64,000 bases of DNA from an uncultured Clostridium sp. (GCA_947244325.1 CAMXJY010000001.1:62001-126000), one strand, 5' to 3'. Shown: positions 17,714-27,517, counted from the stretch's first letter. Program-made: numbers and translations. Notes: a model not told the origin generated them from the sequence alone.

Positions 17714-18310
17714 TCAATACTCTTTCATATAAGCTTTTACTATTATTCTTTTCTTATTAGAATTATTACATGTTACAAGTGTAAGTTCATATTTTTTTGT
17801 AGCTTTCAAAACTGATATATCATCTTCATTAGTTTCAAAAATGTCAAAAACAATATATTCATATTTTCTTCCAGATAAATCTTCTAAAATTATTGTATCT
17901 TTAATATTAAGTTCTGCTATTCTACTAAAAAATCTATTATCATTATAATTATGTCCTGCTATACAAATATTTCCTATCTCACCTAAATTTACTCCTGAAA
18001 ATTTACATGGTGCTATTTTTAGTAACTCTTCATTGCTCATATTAAATACGCTATATTCTAAATTAATTTTATCTATATAAATTTTACCTAAAATGGATTC
18101 TTCTCTTGATTCTTTTTGAACTTCATATATAGAACTTAATTTAATATTTTTATCTATAACTTTAGAAATACTTTCCAAATTTTCATCTTTATTATGAGAA
18201 ATAATAATACAAACTATTAGTATACTTGCTACTAAAATAGAAATCATAAACTGCACTTTAAAAATATATTTTAATTTATTTTTTTTCTTATTAAATAGTA
18301 TCTGATTCAT
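17714..18310 (-). CDS. Sortase (class D-like)
   Basis: The sortase attaches surface proteins to the wall by cleaving an LPxTG-type signal. The 198-aa chain has a basic cytoplasmic start, one membrane helix at about 18-38 and the sortase barrel with the catalytic His in IAGHNY, Cys in LTLVTCNNS and Arg in KKRIIV. The TLVTC pattern and single N-terminal anchor suit class D or E housekeeping types. A likely substrate is the LPYAG protein at 32.5 kb; no substrate is adjacent. The assignment to family is firm, the class is tentative. Confidence 0.9.
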   Translation of the reverse strand: MNQILFNKKKNKLKYIFKVQFMISILVASILIVCIIISHNKDENLESISKVIDKNIKLSSIYEVQKESREESILGKIYIDKINLEYSVFNMSNEELLKIAPCKFSGVNLGEIGNICIAGHNYNDNRFFSRIAELNIKDTIILEDLSGRKYEYIVFDIFETNEDDISVLKATKKYELTLVTCNNSNKKRIIVKAYMKEY

Positions 18311-18455
18311 ATAATTATTATTGTCTAATTATAAAAATTTATGAACACTTAAAAAGATTACTATCATATTTTATTTTACAATATTTCTAAAAAGTTTTAT
18401 TTTTAGAAATACATAGCAAAAATCATTTTATAAATGTTTATATTAACTAAGATAT

Positions 18456-18484
18456 TTGATAAATACTTTTTTTTATGTTATATT
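18456..18484 (+). promoter_or_regulatory. Promoter of smpB
   Basis: TTGATA (18456-18461), 17 bp, TATATT (18479-18484), about 80 bases upstream of the smpB ATG. Confidence 0.6.
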
Positions 18485-18564
18485 TATATAGTAAATTTTG
18501 ATTTTTCTTATTTAAAATTTGGATTTATCAATTTTTACATATTTTTTGAAAGGAATTTATTTTT

Positions 18565-19032
18565 ATGGAAAATAACATAAAAGTACTTGCTAAAAATCCT
18601 ACAGCTAATCATAATTATTTTATTGAAAGCACTTTAGAAGCTGGAATCGTTTTGACTGGTACTGAAATTAAATCAATCCGCAATGGTAAAGCAAATATTA
18701 AAGATACTTATGTTAATATTAAAGATGGTGAAGTATTTATTTATGGAATGCACATTAGTCCATATGAATTTGGAAATATATATAATAAAGATCCTTTAAG
18801 AACAAGAAAACTTTTATTGAATAAAAGAGAAATAAATAGATTATATGGAATGATAAAACAAAAAGGAATTTCTATTGTTCCTATTCAAATGTATATGAAA
18901 GGAAATAAAGTAAAACTTGAACTTGGTGTTGGTAAAGGAAAAAAACTTTTTGATAAACGTGAAGATATTGCCAAAAAAGACGCAGAAATGAGAATAAAGA
19001 AAGCTTTAAAGAATAAAAATGAAGCATTTTAA
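18565..19032 (+). CDS. smpB: SsrA-binding protein
   Basis: SmpB binds tmRNA and delivers it to stalled ribosomes for trans-translation. The 155-aa protein shows NHNYFIESTLEAGIVLTGTEIKSIR near the start, INIKDGEVFIYGMHISPYE-like core and the basic C-terminal tail LFDKREDIAKKDAEMRIKKAL that mimics the anticodon side of tmRNA. AAAGGAATT lies upstream of the ATG. The tmRNA gene itself, often nearby, is not in the window. If CGG or another codon stalls ribosomes here, this system would be relevant. Confidence 0.97.
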   Translation: MENNIKVLAKNPTANHNYFIESTLEAGIVLTGTEIKSIRNGKANIKDTYVNIKDGEVFIYGMHISPYEFGNIYNKDPLRTRKLLLNKREINRLYGMIKQKGISIVPIQMYMKGNKVKLELGVGKGKKLFDKREDIAKKDAEMRIKKALKNKNEAF

Positions 19033-19078
19033 TATTAACTATTTCATCAAAGACTGAGTTTAAGATTTTTTAAAAATT

Positions 19079-19183
19079 GCCGAAGGCTTTATTTAATAGG
19101 AAGTCCGAAGTATTTCCCTATTAAATAAAAAATTGTAAAATATAAAACTCCTAATTATTTTTATAATAACTAGGAGTTTTTAT
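19079..19183 (+). repeat. Structured intergenic element, short copy (D)
   Basis: This copy has GCC-GAA-GGC (19079-19087), the long hairpin TTTATTTAATAGG/CCTATTAAATAAA (19088-19129) and a terminator (AAAACTCCTA/TAGGAGTTTT, 19144-19180). The two upstream hairpins of the full element are missing or unrecognisable. It lies between convergent smpB and the gene at 19192 and can terminate both. Confidence 0.65.
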
Positions 19184-19191
19184 ACATTTAT

Positions 19192-20397
19192 TTATCTTGC
19201 ATCAGAATCTTCGTTCTTCAAACTTCTTGCAAAATTTCTTATACCTATAAATTTATCAGAGATTGTATCTCTTGCTCTTAAAATTTTATTACCTAATTTT
19301 TCTTGTTTCATATTTTGTACTAATTCTTTATCATAGTTCAAATCACATACACTTGAGACCTTTGCTTTCATTTTACTTATTAAAAACTGATAATATTCTT
19401 TTTCTTCATCATCTAAAGTAACACCTGTTTCTTTTTGCATTTGTTTAACCATACTATTTAAATCAATTTTTAAAACATAGTTTTCTATCCATCTTCTAAA
19501 CCAAACTTCTTTTCCATATTCTAACATAATTGTTTCAATATCTTCTTTTCCTCTAACTGTTCTATGATGTGCTTTACTTATTGGCTCTGCTCCAGCACAA
19601 TAATCATAACTAAATATTGGCGCTAATCTTAATCTGTCATCTGCTTGCCTTATTAGTCCCCATTTTTCATTAGATTCATTCTCATTAAAAACAATTTTAT
19701 TAAACACAGTTTGTTTTATTAATCCTTGCCTTACTTCAGTTCTTGTTCGTTCTAAATCTTCTTCTGGTAGTTCATATTTTTTATAATGTTTTCTTATATA
19801 TCTATCAGTTTCTTCTAAAAGCGTTTCTAAGTGTACTTTTCTTTTATTTGGGGTATCTTTAACTATAGAATTACCTTGTATTAAAGTTTCTTCATCACAC
19901 AAAAAATTTTTCGTTAAATGATGGGTGGAAATTGTTCCGTCGCTATTGGTATACTTTCCCTTGTAGTATACTGTAGCATCTAAGTCCATTTGCTTTGCAA
20001 GCTGTGGAAGTAAAAAATTATTTTTTCTTGAAATACCTATAAATTTGTTTGGTATAGCTGAATTTTTATTTGGTGCTTCTGTTACTAAATAATCATCTAA
20101 ATTTGAACTCAATAACCAGAATTGACCTATCTTACTATGTGATAATCTTCTGTTTGTTTTTTCAAAATGATAATCATTTAAGTTAATACATCCATCTTCT
20201 TCCAGTTTTATATGTTCATAATAATCTTTACTACTATATAAGTCATATAAGCTATATAAAGGTTTACATCTTCTTTCTATAAAACCATTAATTTGCTCGC
20301 CATCTAAATGTTTCTTTAATGCATCGATTTCAACTTTTTCCAAGCCATATAATTTAGCTGCTTTTACTATATATTCTTTTTTTGTTAGTTTAGGCAA
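19192..20397 (-). CDS. HipA/CtkA-like kinase-fold protein (tentative)
   Basis: The 401-aa protein is not recognised with certainty. Its second half resembles HipA-type kinases: a segment FNKIVFNENESNEKWGLI sits where HipA has the catalytic loop ending in a metal-binding Asn, then a DFG-equivalent RLRLAPIFSYDY. The usual Asp-Arg-His of the loop is not conserved, so activity is uncertain. There is no HipB-like partner. The start is TTG at 20397 with a weak AAAGAAG site, 14 bases after the fba stop, so it is in the fba transcript. It might be a pseudokinase or a regulator; this is inference. Confidence 0.6.
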   Translation of the reverse strand: MPKLTKKEYIVKAAKLYGLEKVEIDALKKHLDGEQINGFIERRCKPLYSLYDLYSSKDYYEHIKLEEDGCINLNDYHFEKTNRRLSHSKIGQFWLLSSNLDDYLVTEAPNKNSAIPNKFIGISRKNNFLLPQLAKQMDLDATVYYKGKYTNSDGTISTHHLTKNFLCDEETLIQGNSIVKDTPNKRKVHLETLLEETDRYIRKHYKKYELPEEDLERTRTEVRQGLIKQTVFNKIVFNENESNEKWGLIRQADDRLRLAPIFSYDYCAGAEPISKAHHRTVRGKEDIETIMLEYGKEVWFRRWIENYVLKIDLNSMVKQMQKETGVTLDDEEKEYYQFLISKMKAKVSSVCDLNYDKELVQNMKQEKLGNKILRARDTISDKFIGIRNFARSLKNEDSDAR

Positions 20398-20411
20398 ACT
20401 GCTTCTTTAAC

Positions 20412-21341
20412 TTAAGCTTTATTACTTGAACAGAACACATCATTAATTTTGTGTGCTACTGTTGCTTTTATTTCATCTTTAGCAGCTCCTAAATATTTTC
20501 TTGGATCAAATACTGATGGTTCTTCATTAAATACTCTTCTTATTTGAGCTGTCATAGCAAGTCTAAGATCAGTATCTACATTTATTTTTGAAACTCCATT
20601 TTCTCCTGCTTGTTTTAACATTTCATCTGGGCATCCTTTTGCACCAGGAATATTTCCACCATTGTTATTGCACATATCTACAAGACTTGGTATTACTGAA
20701 GATGCTCCATGTAATACTATAGGTGTATTAGGTAATTTTTCTTTTATCTTTTGTAATATATCAAATCTTAATTTTGCATCACCTTTAAATTTGTATGCTC
20801 CATGACTTGTTCCTATAGCTATTGCTAAAGAATCACATCCTGTTCTTTGAACAAATTCATATGCTTGTTCTGGATCTGTATATCTTGCGTCATCATCTGA
20901 TACATTAACATCGTCTTCAACTCCTGCTAATTTACCAAGTTCTGCTTCAACTACAACTCCTTTTGAATGAGCATATTCTACAACTTTTTTTGTTAATTCA
21001 ACATTTTCTTCAAAATCATATTTTGAACCATCTATCATAACTGATGTAAATCCTGCATCTATACACATTTTACATGTTTCAAAATCTGGTCCGTGATCTA
21101 AGTGAAGCGCGATTGGTATTGTTGTTGTTTCAACTGCAGCCTCCACCATTTTAATTAAATAATTAATTCTTGCATATTTTATTGCACTTGAAGAAACTTG
21201 TAAAATTACTGGTGATTTTGCTTCTTCAGCTGCATCTGTTATTGCTTGTATAAATTCCATATTGTTTATATTAAAAGCTCCTATTGCAAAATGTTCTTTC
21301 ATTGATTTTTCAAACATTTCTTTTGTTGTTACTAGTGGCAT
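20412..21341 (-). CDS. fba: Class II fructose-bisphosphate aldolase
   Basis: The enzyme splits fructose 1,6-bisphosphate into two triose phosphates in glycolysis and makes it in gluconeogenesis. The 309-aa protein has zinc ligands in LHLDHGPD, GTSHGAYKF and VLHGASS, and the phosphate loop INVDTDLR, all typical of the class II family. GGAGGATAA lies before the ATG. A consensus promoter (TTGACA, 17 bp, TAAAAT) precedes it. The HipA-like gene follows in the same transcript. Confidence 0.97.
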   Translation of the reverse strand: MPLVTTKEMFEKSMKEHFAIGAFNINNMEFIQAITDAAEEAKSPVILQVSSSAIKYARINYLIKMVEAAVETTTIPIALHLDHGPDFETCKMCIDAGFTSVMIDGSKYDFEENVELTKKVVEYAHSKGVVVEAELGKLAGVEDDVNVSDDDARYTDPEQAYEFVQRTGCDSLAIAIGTSHGAYKFKGDAKLRFDILQKIKEKLPNTPIVLHGASSVIPSLVDMCNNNGGNIPGAKGCPDEMLKQAGENGVSKINVDTDLRLAMTAQIRRVFNEEPSVFDPRKYLGAAKDEIKATVAHKINDVFCSSNKA

Positions 21342-21377
21342 AATTTTATCCTCCTTTAAATTTATTTTACTCCCTAC

Positions 21378-21406
21378 ATTTTATAATCATAAATGCGCCA
21401 TGTCAA
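21378..21406 (-). promoter_or_regulatory. Promoter of fba
   Basis: On the minus strand TTGACA (21406-21401), 17 bp and TAAAAT (21383-21378), 36 bases upstream of the fba start. Confidence 0.7.
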
Positions 21407-21425
21407 GTGAATTTTGTATGTATTA

Positions 21426-21594
21426 GAACAAATCTGAAAAAATCTCAGATTTTTTCAGTAAATTTGTTCCTGTGCCAAATTTATGCAATAAATTTGTGTA
21501 CAATTTTTAGCGAAGCTTTTATATAATAGGAAAGTATCACTTTCCTATTATATAAAAAATAAATATTGGGGAAAATCCCCAATATTTATTTTTT
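21426..21594 (+). repeat. Structured intergenic element, full copy (C)
   Basis: Four hairpins in order: P1 GAACAAAT/ATTTGTTC with inner GAAAAAATC/GATTTTTTC (21426-21469); P2 TGTGCCAAATTTAT/ATAAATTTG-t-GTACA with one bulged pyrimidine (21471-21502); P3 AGC-GAA-GCT (21509-21517); P4 a perfect 19-bp stem with loop ATC (21517-21557). A 15-bp terminator hairpin follows (21558-21590), which also serves the DUF1540-like gene on the minus strand. Confidence 0.75.
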
Positions 21595-21763
21595 AATGAC
21601 ATTTACATTTATAACTTCCACACATTGATTCATCTTTAGCAGATCCATTTGTACATCCAGGACATGCTTGTACTTCTATTTGTTTTAATTCACACATTCT
21701 ATCATCACAATTATTATATGCACAACTTTCTACTGTACATCTTATTTTTTGATTATCACCCAT
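21593..21763 (-). CDS. Small Cys-rich protein, DUF1540-like
   Basis: This 56-aa protein was found by reading the gap between fba and the gene at 21912. It begins MGDNQKIRCTVESCAYNN and has ten Cys, in the pattern I-x-C-x-V-x2-C-x-Y-N ... C ... I-x-V that is typical of DUF1540 domains, followed by CPGC and a CGSYKCKCH tail that suggests metal binding. AGGAGG lies 7 bases before the ATG. The bidirectional terminator of the adjacent structured element ends it. DUF1540 proteins are common in Clostridia and not functionally assigned. Confidence 0.85.
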   Translation of the reverse strand: MGDNQKIRCTVESCAYNNCDDRMCELKQIEVQACPGCTNGSAKDESMCGSYKCKCH

Positions 21764-21846
21764 TTTAAACCTCCTAATATTAGTAATTTATTCTAAGAAA
21801 TTCCTTATTTATTTAATACAAAATACAATATATTTTCTATTAAATA

Positions 21847-21877
21847 AATAAGATAGAACAAAAAGTTCTATCTTATT
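21847..21877 (-). terminator. Terminator of the gene at 21912
   Basis: AATAAGATAGAAC, a 5-base loop and its complement, followed by a T-rich stretch on the minus strand. Confidence 0.75.
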
Positions 21878-21911
21878 ATTATCAAATATTTATCTTTTTA
21901 AAATCCAATTT

Positions 21912-23546
21912 TTAGTATTCTAAATAAAATCTATCTCCTACAAATTTATAATCAAGTTCTTTCAAGTTATTTACAAATTTTGAATAGTTTTCCTCTTTTT
22001 TATTACTTTCATCAGGTAATTCATATAGTACATCATATATTTGCTGTATTCCATCAAATACAACTTCTCCATCATAATTTACTAATTTCCAATTTAAGTT
22101 AGTTGGAAATCCATAATCATTAAATTCTATATTTTCTGTAGTATCTAAAGTTAAATACATATTTTGTGATATAAATCTTGGATTCATTACTTGATATTCT
22201 GCATCAAAAACCTTTTCATATTCATCATTAATAATTTTTGCTGTATCTCTTTGAGTTCTTACTATATATCTTCCATCTTTGCAAACATAAATATCTTTAT
22301 ATTCTTCTGATAATATATTTCCATCTGAATCTATAAAATATGTCCTATCATTACTATAATTTTTTATAAGCATTCTTTCTCCAAAAAAGTCTAATATTTG
22401 CGCTTTTCCAGTCATAGGCATTTTTTTACCATATGATGTAAACCAACCTTGTGTTCTTTTTGAAATCTCATAAAATGGTATAGTTTTATTTGAAAACAAA
22501 TATAAGTAACTTGAATCATAATCTAAATATGTTGCATCTAATGGAATCCTTATATTCAAATCTGCTTTTTTAGCAAGTTCATATTTATCTCCAAGTCCTA
22601 AATTTGATTGAGTAACTATTAAATCATATTCTTCATTATAATCATATCTATATGTGTATTCAGAAGATGCTACTTTATACTCTGGAACTCTAGTTATATT
22701 ATTTGTTATCTCTTGAATTTCATATTTCATTTTTTCCGTTTGATGTAAAGTATTTGTATATATATCTTCTAATTCTTCTAATTTTGCTTTATAATTTTCA
22801 TCTGATGATTCACTTCTATATGACATTACTTTTCTTTTATTTTTTAATATAACTTCTGTACTTCCATCGCTACATACTAAAGCAATATGAAATTTTTTAT
22901 CATATACTGTTATTTCAATAAATGGACTAGCATAATCATAAACAAAATCTATTTTTACTTCTCCATTTTGATTAATATATCCATATTTTCCATCTTTTTT
23001 TACATTGATATACGGTTCGTCTATTTCTAGTTCTGTTATATATTTAAAGTAATCTTGTTTATATGAAAGTTCATTTTTATTTTCTTTATTTTTTATACTT
23101 TGACCTATTGAACTATAAGTTAATGTAAATAATCCAATTATGGCTGTTGCTGCCATAACTACTATAGAAATTGAAATTGCTGCTGTACTATCTAATTCAA
23201 CTAAATTTTCTTTTAAACTCTTAAACAGAATTATTAATCCAGAAATTATGCTAAAAGCTGCTATTATAGGTTCTTTTATAAATATAAAACTTATTGTAAA
23301 AATACCTATAACATAACCTGTATTAAAAACTGTATCTGACCTGTGATTATAGCTTTGAATTGCATCAATAATAGCAACTGACCCCATAACTACATACATC
23401 GCCCTAAGTATCCATGTTACAACAAAACTTTCTTGAACTGTTAGTAAGGTTTTATCTTGTGGAACATGTATTGTAAATGCAACAATTAATATTCCAAATA
23501 ATAAATTCATAAAACCTAAACATAAATTTACAATTTTTCCTCTCAT
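21912..23546 (-). CDS. Membrane protein with WG-like repeat ectodomain
   Basis: The 544-aa protein has about five hydrophobic segments in residues 5-150, then a large domain starting with a WG-repeat unit (KKDGKYGYINQNGEVKIDF near 183) and further loosely related units rich in Tyr/Asp (for example MLIKNYSNDRTYFIDSDGNI). WG repeats form beta-propeller-like surfaces used for binding. A second WG-repeat protein lies at 59.1 kb with a different anchor. The ATG follows GGGGGTAAG. It is upstream of the DUF1540 gene and downstream of tmk. The function is unknown; a signalling or envelope-sensing role is possible. Confidence 0.75.
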   Translation of the reverse strand: MRGKIVNLCLGFMNLLFGILIVAFTIHVPQDKTLLTVQESFVVTWILRAMYVVMGSVAIIDAIQSYNHRSDTVFNTGYVIGIFTISFIFIKEPIIAAFSIISGLIILFKSLKENLVELDSTAAISISIVVMAATAIIGLFTLTYSSIGQSIKNKENKNELSYKQDYFKYITELEIDEPYINVKKDGKYGYINQNGEVKIDFVYDYASPFIEITVYDKKFHIALVCSDGSTEVILKNKRKVMSYRSESSDENYKAKLEELEDIYTNTLHQTEKMKYEIQEITNNITRVPEYKVASSEYTYRYDYNEEYDLIVTQSNLGLGDKYELAKKADLNIRIPLDATYLDYDSSYLYLFSNKTIPFYEISKRTQGWFTSYGKKMPMTGKAQILDFFGERMLIKNYSNDRTYFIDSDGNILSEEYKDIYVCKDGRYIVRTQRDTAKIINDEYEKVFDAEYQVMNPRFISQNMYLTLDTTENIEFNDYGFPTNLNWKLVNYDGEVVFDGIQQIYDVLYELPDESNKKEENYSKFVNNLKELDYKFVGDRFYLEY

Positions 23547-23564
23547 ATCTTACCCCATTTTGGT

Positions 23565-24245
23565 TTATTTCTTTTGTATTTCTTCACAAACTATTTTATA
23601 TATTTCTTCATGTATATCTTCTCTTGTTCTTAATTCATTGTTCTTTACACATTTTATTTCATTCCAATTATATTCTTTTGCTAAACTACATGCTGCATTA
23701 TACGCTTCTTCAAGGTGTTTTTCATCTCTTTCATGAATATCTTTTTTATCGCTATGTGTAAATTTGTTTTCTCTGTTTTTAATAAGTTCTTTTATCTTTT
23801 CTGGTGGCATATTTAGAAAGAATACTTCACTTGGAACTGGTAATCCATATATGTTAAATTCCAAATCAAATAACCATTTTATAAATTTTTCTCTTTCTTT
23901 TTCATCACTTATTTTTCCTGCTTGATGTACCATATTTGCAGTTGTATATCTATCTGCAAGTATTATTCCACCATCTTCATAATATTTCTTATATTCTTTT
24001 TGAAAAGTTGCATATCTATCTGCTGCATAAAAAGTTGATGCTATATATGGACTTACATCTTTTGCATTTTCTCCAAATTCACCAGATAAATACATTTTTA
24101 CAAGTGATGACGATGGGCTATCATAATTAGGAAAGCTAACTGTTTTATAAGAAATCCCATCTTTTTCTAAGTGTGCTCTTAATAAGTCAAATTGTGTTTG
24201 TTTTCCACTTCCATCTGTTCCATCTATTACAAATAATTTTCCCAT
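23565..24245 (-). CDS. tmk: Thymidylate kinase
   Basis: Tmk phosphorylates dTMP to dTDP. The 226-aa enzyme has the P-loop GTDGSGKQTQ at residues 8-17; the usual Ser/Thr after Lys is Gln-Thr, a variant seen in some relatives. ADRYTTAN carries the DRY-type catalytic motif near 97, and a lid region lies near 150. It is somewhat longer than the common 205-210 aa. AAAGGAAAT precedes the ATG. It follows metG and precedes the WG-repeat gene by 18 bases, so the latter may be co-transcribed. Confidence 0.93.
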   Translation of the reverse strand: MGKLFVIDGTDGSGKQTQFDLLRAHLEKDGISYKTVSFPNYDSPSSSLVKMYLSGEFGENAKDVSPYIASTFYAADRYATFQKEYKKYYEDGGIILADRYTTANMVHQAGKISDEKEREKFIKWLFDLEFNIYGLPVPSEVFFLNMPPEKIKELIKNRENKFTHSDKKDIHERDEKHLEEAYNAACSLAKEYNWNEIKCVKNNELRTREDIHEEIYKIVCEEIQKK

Positions 24246-24337
24246 ATTATTATTTCCTTTTATATAAAATAAATTTTACTATATATTTTATCTATAAAAT
24301 CTTTATTTGACAAAAATTTTTATATCTTTTAATTAAA

Positions 24338-25939
24338 TTATTTCTTTTCTATTCTTGTAAATAAAGGTTCAATGTTTTCTAATTTTAAACCAGGATTTAC
24401 AGTTATAAAATTCCAACTTGGATTTTCTATTTTTAAATATTCTCTAATCTTTTTACATGCTGTAGGCATTACCATTTCAAATAAATTAGAAAGATTTGCT
24501 ATTATTACTGTGCAAGTATAAATTATATTATTAAATTCTTCTATATTTTCTTTTTTAGCAATCCAAGGTTGTTTATCATCATAAAATTTATTTCCAAGTT
24601 CTACGAGTTGCATAATTTTTCTTATAGCTTCTCTAAATTCTAATTTCTCTATTAACTCAGAGCTTTCAGTATAAGTATTTTCAATTGCTGTTTTAATTTC
24701 TTCATCTAATTTTCCATCTGGCACTTCTTCTAAACCTTTAAATCTTAATGTTCTGTTAACTAAGTTACCAAATTTATTTAAAATTTCTCCATTATGTGTG
24801 TTTTCAAAATCTTCTATAGTAAAGTTTGTATCTTTTTTCTCTGGTCCATTTGCTAATAAATGAAATCTTAAAGAATCAGAGTTATATAAATCTAAAGCTT
24901 CTAATGCTGTCATTCCTATTCCTTTACTCTTAGAGAATTTTTGATCATTAAAATTCAAGTATTCTGCTGAAACTATTGTATCAACTAAATGATAATTTTC
25001 TTCTTGACCTAATAATAAAGCATTTAAAATTATACTATGGAACATAATATTATCTTTTCCATGACACATATATATTTTATTGTTGTGTCCTTCTTTCCAA
25101 AAATCTTCCCATGTACAATCTGTTCTTTCTTCACAAAGCTTCATTGTATTTGTTAGATACCCTAAAACTGCATCTATCCATACATACATTTTTTTATCTT
25201 CATATCCATCAACTGGTATATCTACTCCCCAAGTTAAATCCCTTGTAACTGCTCTATCTAAAAGACCTTGTTTTAAATATTTTAAAGTTTCATTTTGTGC
25301 ATTAATTCTCCAATTAGATTTTACTTTTTCTGTTTGCTCTTCTATTTGTTTTTGGAATTTTGAAAGTGCTAAATATAAAACTTTATTTTCTCTTTCAACA
25401 ATTTTTGAACCACAATCAATACAATTTCCTGACTTTAATTCTTCTGTTGTTGGAACATGAAGACAAGCGTCGCATTGGTCTCCTTTTGTTTCTGCTCCAC
25501 ATTCAGGACAAGTAAGTGTTATTTCTCTATCTGATAAAAATTTATTACATTTTTCACAATATGCTTGTGGCTCAATTTTTTCATATATATATCCATTATC
25601 ATATAATTTTCTAAAAAGAGTTTTTACTTTTTCTTTATGATATTCATCAAATGTTCTCGAATATAAATCATATGAAAATTGATACCCATTAAACATTTTA
25701 TTAAATTCTTCATCATATTTACTTGCGATTTCTTTAGGTGATACACCTTCTTTTTTTGCTCTTTCTGTAATTGGTGTTCCATGACAATCTGAGCCTGATA
25801 CATATAAAACATTATCACCTTTTAATCTATGATATCTTGCAAGAAAATCTCCTGAGATTAATCCTGCTATATGACCTAGATGCAATGAACTATTTGCATA
25901 TGGCCATGCTCCACCTATAATTATATTTCTCTTTTCCAT
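24338..25939 (-). CDS. metG: Methionyl-tRNA synthetase
   Basis: MetG charges tRNA-Met with methionine. The 533-aa protein has the class I motifs PYANSSLHLGH (HIGH type) near residue 13 and FSKSKG (KMSKS type) near 334. A double zinc knuckle has four Cys pairs (CEKC, CPEC, CDAC, CIDC) between about 128 and 178. It ends after the anticodon-binding helical domain, without the C-terminal EMAP-like dimerisation domain found in many longer homologues. No T-box or S-box leader fits in the short 68-base gap upstream, so it is probably transcribed from further upstream or a local promoter. Confidence 0.96.
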   Translation of the reverse strand: MEKRNIIIGGAWPYANSSLHLGHIAGLISGDFLARYHRLKGDNVLYVSGSDCHGTPITERAKKEGVSPKEIASKYDEEFNKMFNGYQFSYDLYSRTFDEYHKEKVKTLFRKLYDNGYIYEKIEPQAYCEKCNKFLSDREITLTCPECGAETKGDQCDACLHVPTTEELKSGNCIDCGSKIVERENKVLYLALSKFQKQIEEQTEKVKSNWRINAQNETLKYLKQGLLDRAVTRDLTWGVDIPVDGYEDKKMYVWIDAVLGYLTNTMKLCEERTDCTWEDFWKEGHNNKIYMCHGKDNIMFHSIILNALLLGQEENYHLVDTIVSAEYLNFNDQKFSKSKGIGMTALEALDLYNSDSLRFHLLANGPEKKDTNFTIEDFENTHNGEILNKFGNLVNRTLRFKGLEEVPDGKLDEEIKTAIENTYTESSELIEKLEFREAIRKIMQLVELGNKFYDDKQPWIAKKENIEEFNNIIYTCTVIIANLSNLFEMVMPTACKKIREYLKIENPSWNFITVNPGLKLENIEPLFTRIEKK

Positions 25940-26007
25940 AAAATTTCCTCCTGCTTTTTTATTTAATAGTAAATTAATAGGAATTTCCTATTTAAGTTCT
26001 TACTGTT

Positions 26008-27375
26008 TTAAAAATTTTTTGGTCCTCTTTCTTCTGGCATTTCCCCTCTAACTGGATAATGTGTTTCTTCTTTTTCTTCTGGAATTGGAACTAGATGATC
26101 TAATCCTTTACTTGTTAATATCTCTACTCTTTCTTTATTTAATTCTCCTATTTTGTCATATACACTTTCAAGTTCTCCTTTTTTCTCTTCAAGTTTTGTT
26201 CCTGCTGGTTCTATAACATTCTCTATTATTTCTGGATCTGGATTATCTTCATATTGTTCAAGAGTATTAGAAATCTGTTCAATTTCTGACTGAATTTTTT
26301 CTGCTTTTTCTCTTTCTTTCTCTAATTCTTCTTCTATCTTTGTCATATCTATATTAACATCTTTTTTCTCTTCTATACTTAAATCTTTTGGTTTAGCAAT
26401 TAAATCATATTCAGTAGTTTTTCCATCTGAATCTGTAATATAAATTTTTGAATCATTATCTTCTAAATCTTTCACACCATTTTGAGTTTTATCATTCATA
26501 AGTTCAGTCATATCATTGTCATATTTTGAATTTTCTACTACTTTTTCTCCTTGTATCATGACTACTTTATCACTTAAACTTGCTCCGCTGTCAGCAAATC
26601 TTAAACAATAAACTTTTCCACCTTCTTTTGTTATTCCAGTATTTCCATCTAGTTTATCGTTTATACTTTCAGGGTCATCCACCTCTAAAACTTGTTTTAA
26701 TTTTCCACCTTTATAATTCTCTCTAAATTTTGAAACAGCATCTTTTGCTCCTTCTGGTATTTCTGTTTCTTCTTCATTTTGTTTTGTGTCTTTTTCCTCT
26801 TCCTCACCTTCTACTGCTTTTATATCTGCACTTGGCGCTTTTTCCTTTATTTTCTCAACACTTTCCTTTGCATTTTTAGGAACTAATGTATCTTTTTCTA
26901 CTGCTTCTTCAAACTCTTCTAATGTTTTTGGTATTAACCCCTCTTTTGCTATTTCAGTACTAATAACACCTTCTATATTTTTCAATCCTTTTGATAGAAT
27001 TTCTTTTTGCATTCTTGGTGTTACAGCAAATTGATTTTCTTTTCCTTCTATATCTAGAAAAACACATGCCATATCTTGACCTTTTTGATTAACTATAACA
27101 TCAATGTTTTGTCCATTTTCCAAAGTAACTGGTATAACATATGTTCTCATTAATTTTTCATTATCTTTCATTGGTTCTGTAATATTTTTTAATTTTGGAT
27201 CTGCATATCTCATATATTCATCTAATGTTGTAATATTCTTTGTATCTATCGCTGCTCCCATTAAATTATGAGATTTTCCGTCTCTATCTATACAACTTGC
27301 ATTCATAGATGATTCTGCAGCAACCCATGATTTATCTAAAAAACTTAATCCACTTTGTCTTTCTTGTTTACTCAT
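26008..27375 (-). CDS. Protein of unknown function with acidic linker and coiled coil
   Basis: I do not recognise this 455-aa protein. It has no signal peptide or membrane helix. Residues 1-150 look globular and contain a strand-rich part (YVIPVTLENGQNIDVIVNQK). A Glu/Lys-rich disordered linker follows at about 150-215, then a second mixed domain (215-330), and a long predicted coiled coil at about 335-430. The tail is Pro/Glu-rich. AGGAATAAAA lies before the ATG. It may be an internal scaffold or a substrate of a secretion system; there is no direct evidence. Confidence 0.75.
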   Translation of the reverse strand: MSKQERQSGLSFLDKSWVAAESSMNASCIDRDGKSHNLMGAAIDTKNITTLDEYMRYADPKLKNITEPMKDNEKLMRTYVIPVTLENGQNIDVIVNQKGQDMACVFLDIEGKENQFAVTPRMQKEILSKGLKNIEGVISTEIAKEGLIPKTLEEFEEAVEKDTLVPKNAKESVEKIKEKAPSADIKAVEGEEEEKDTKQNEEETEIPEGAKDAVSKFRENYKGGKLKQVLEVDDPESINDKLDGNTGITKEGGKVYCLRFADSGASLSDKVVMIQGEKVVENSKYDNDMTELMNDKTQNGVKDLEDNDSKIYITDSDGKTTEYDLIAKPKDLSIEEKKDVNIDMTKIEEELEKEREKAEKIQSEIEQISNTLEQYEDNPDPEIIENVIEPAGTKLEEKKGELESVYDKIGELNKERVEILTSKGLDHLVPIPEEKEETHYPVRGEMPEERGPKNF

Positions 27376-27517
27376 TTTTATTCCTCCATATGAATAAAAT
27401 TCATATTCATATTATATAGTTATATTGTGATAATTTCAAGGTTTTTATTAAAAAATAAAACTTAAAAATTCATTACTAAATAATAAATTATATATTTTTT
27501 ATTTTCCCATATAATTC

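Noticed and set aside
19033..19078. tmRNA gene next to smpB
   Set aside because: The downstream gap holds the short structured element and a terminator; no tRNA-like ends or tag frame were found.
25940..26007. T-box or S-box leader of metG
   Set aside because: The gap is only 68 bases and lacks the conserved T-box or SAM-riboswitch elements; only a short palindrome (AATAGGAATTTCCTATT) is present.
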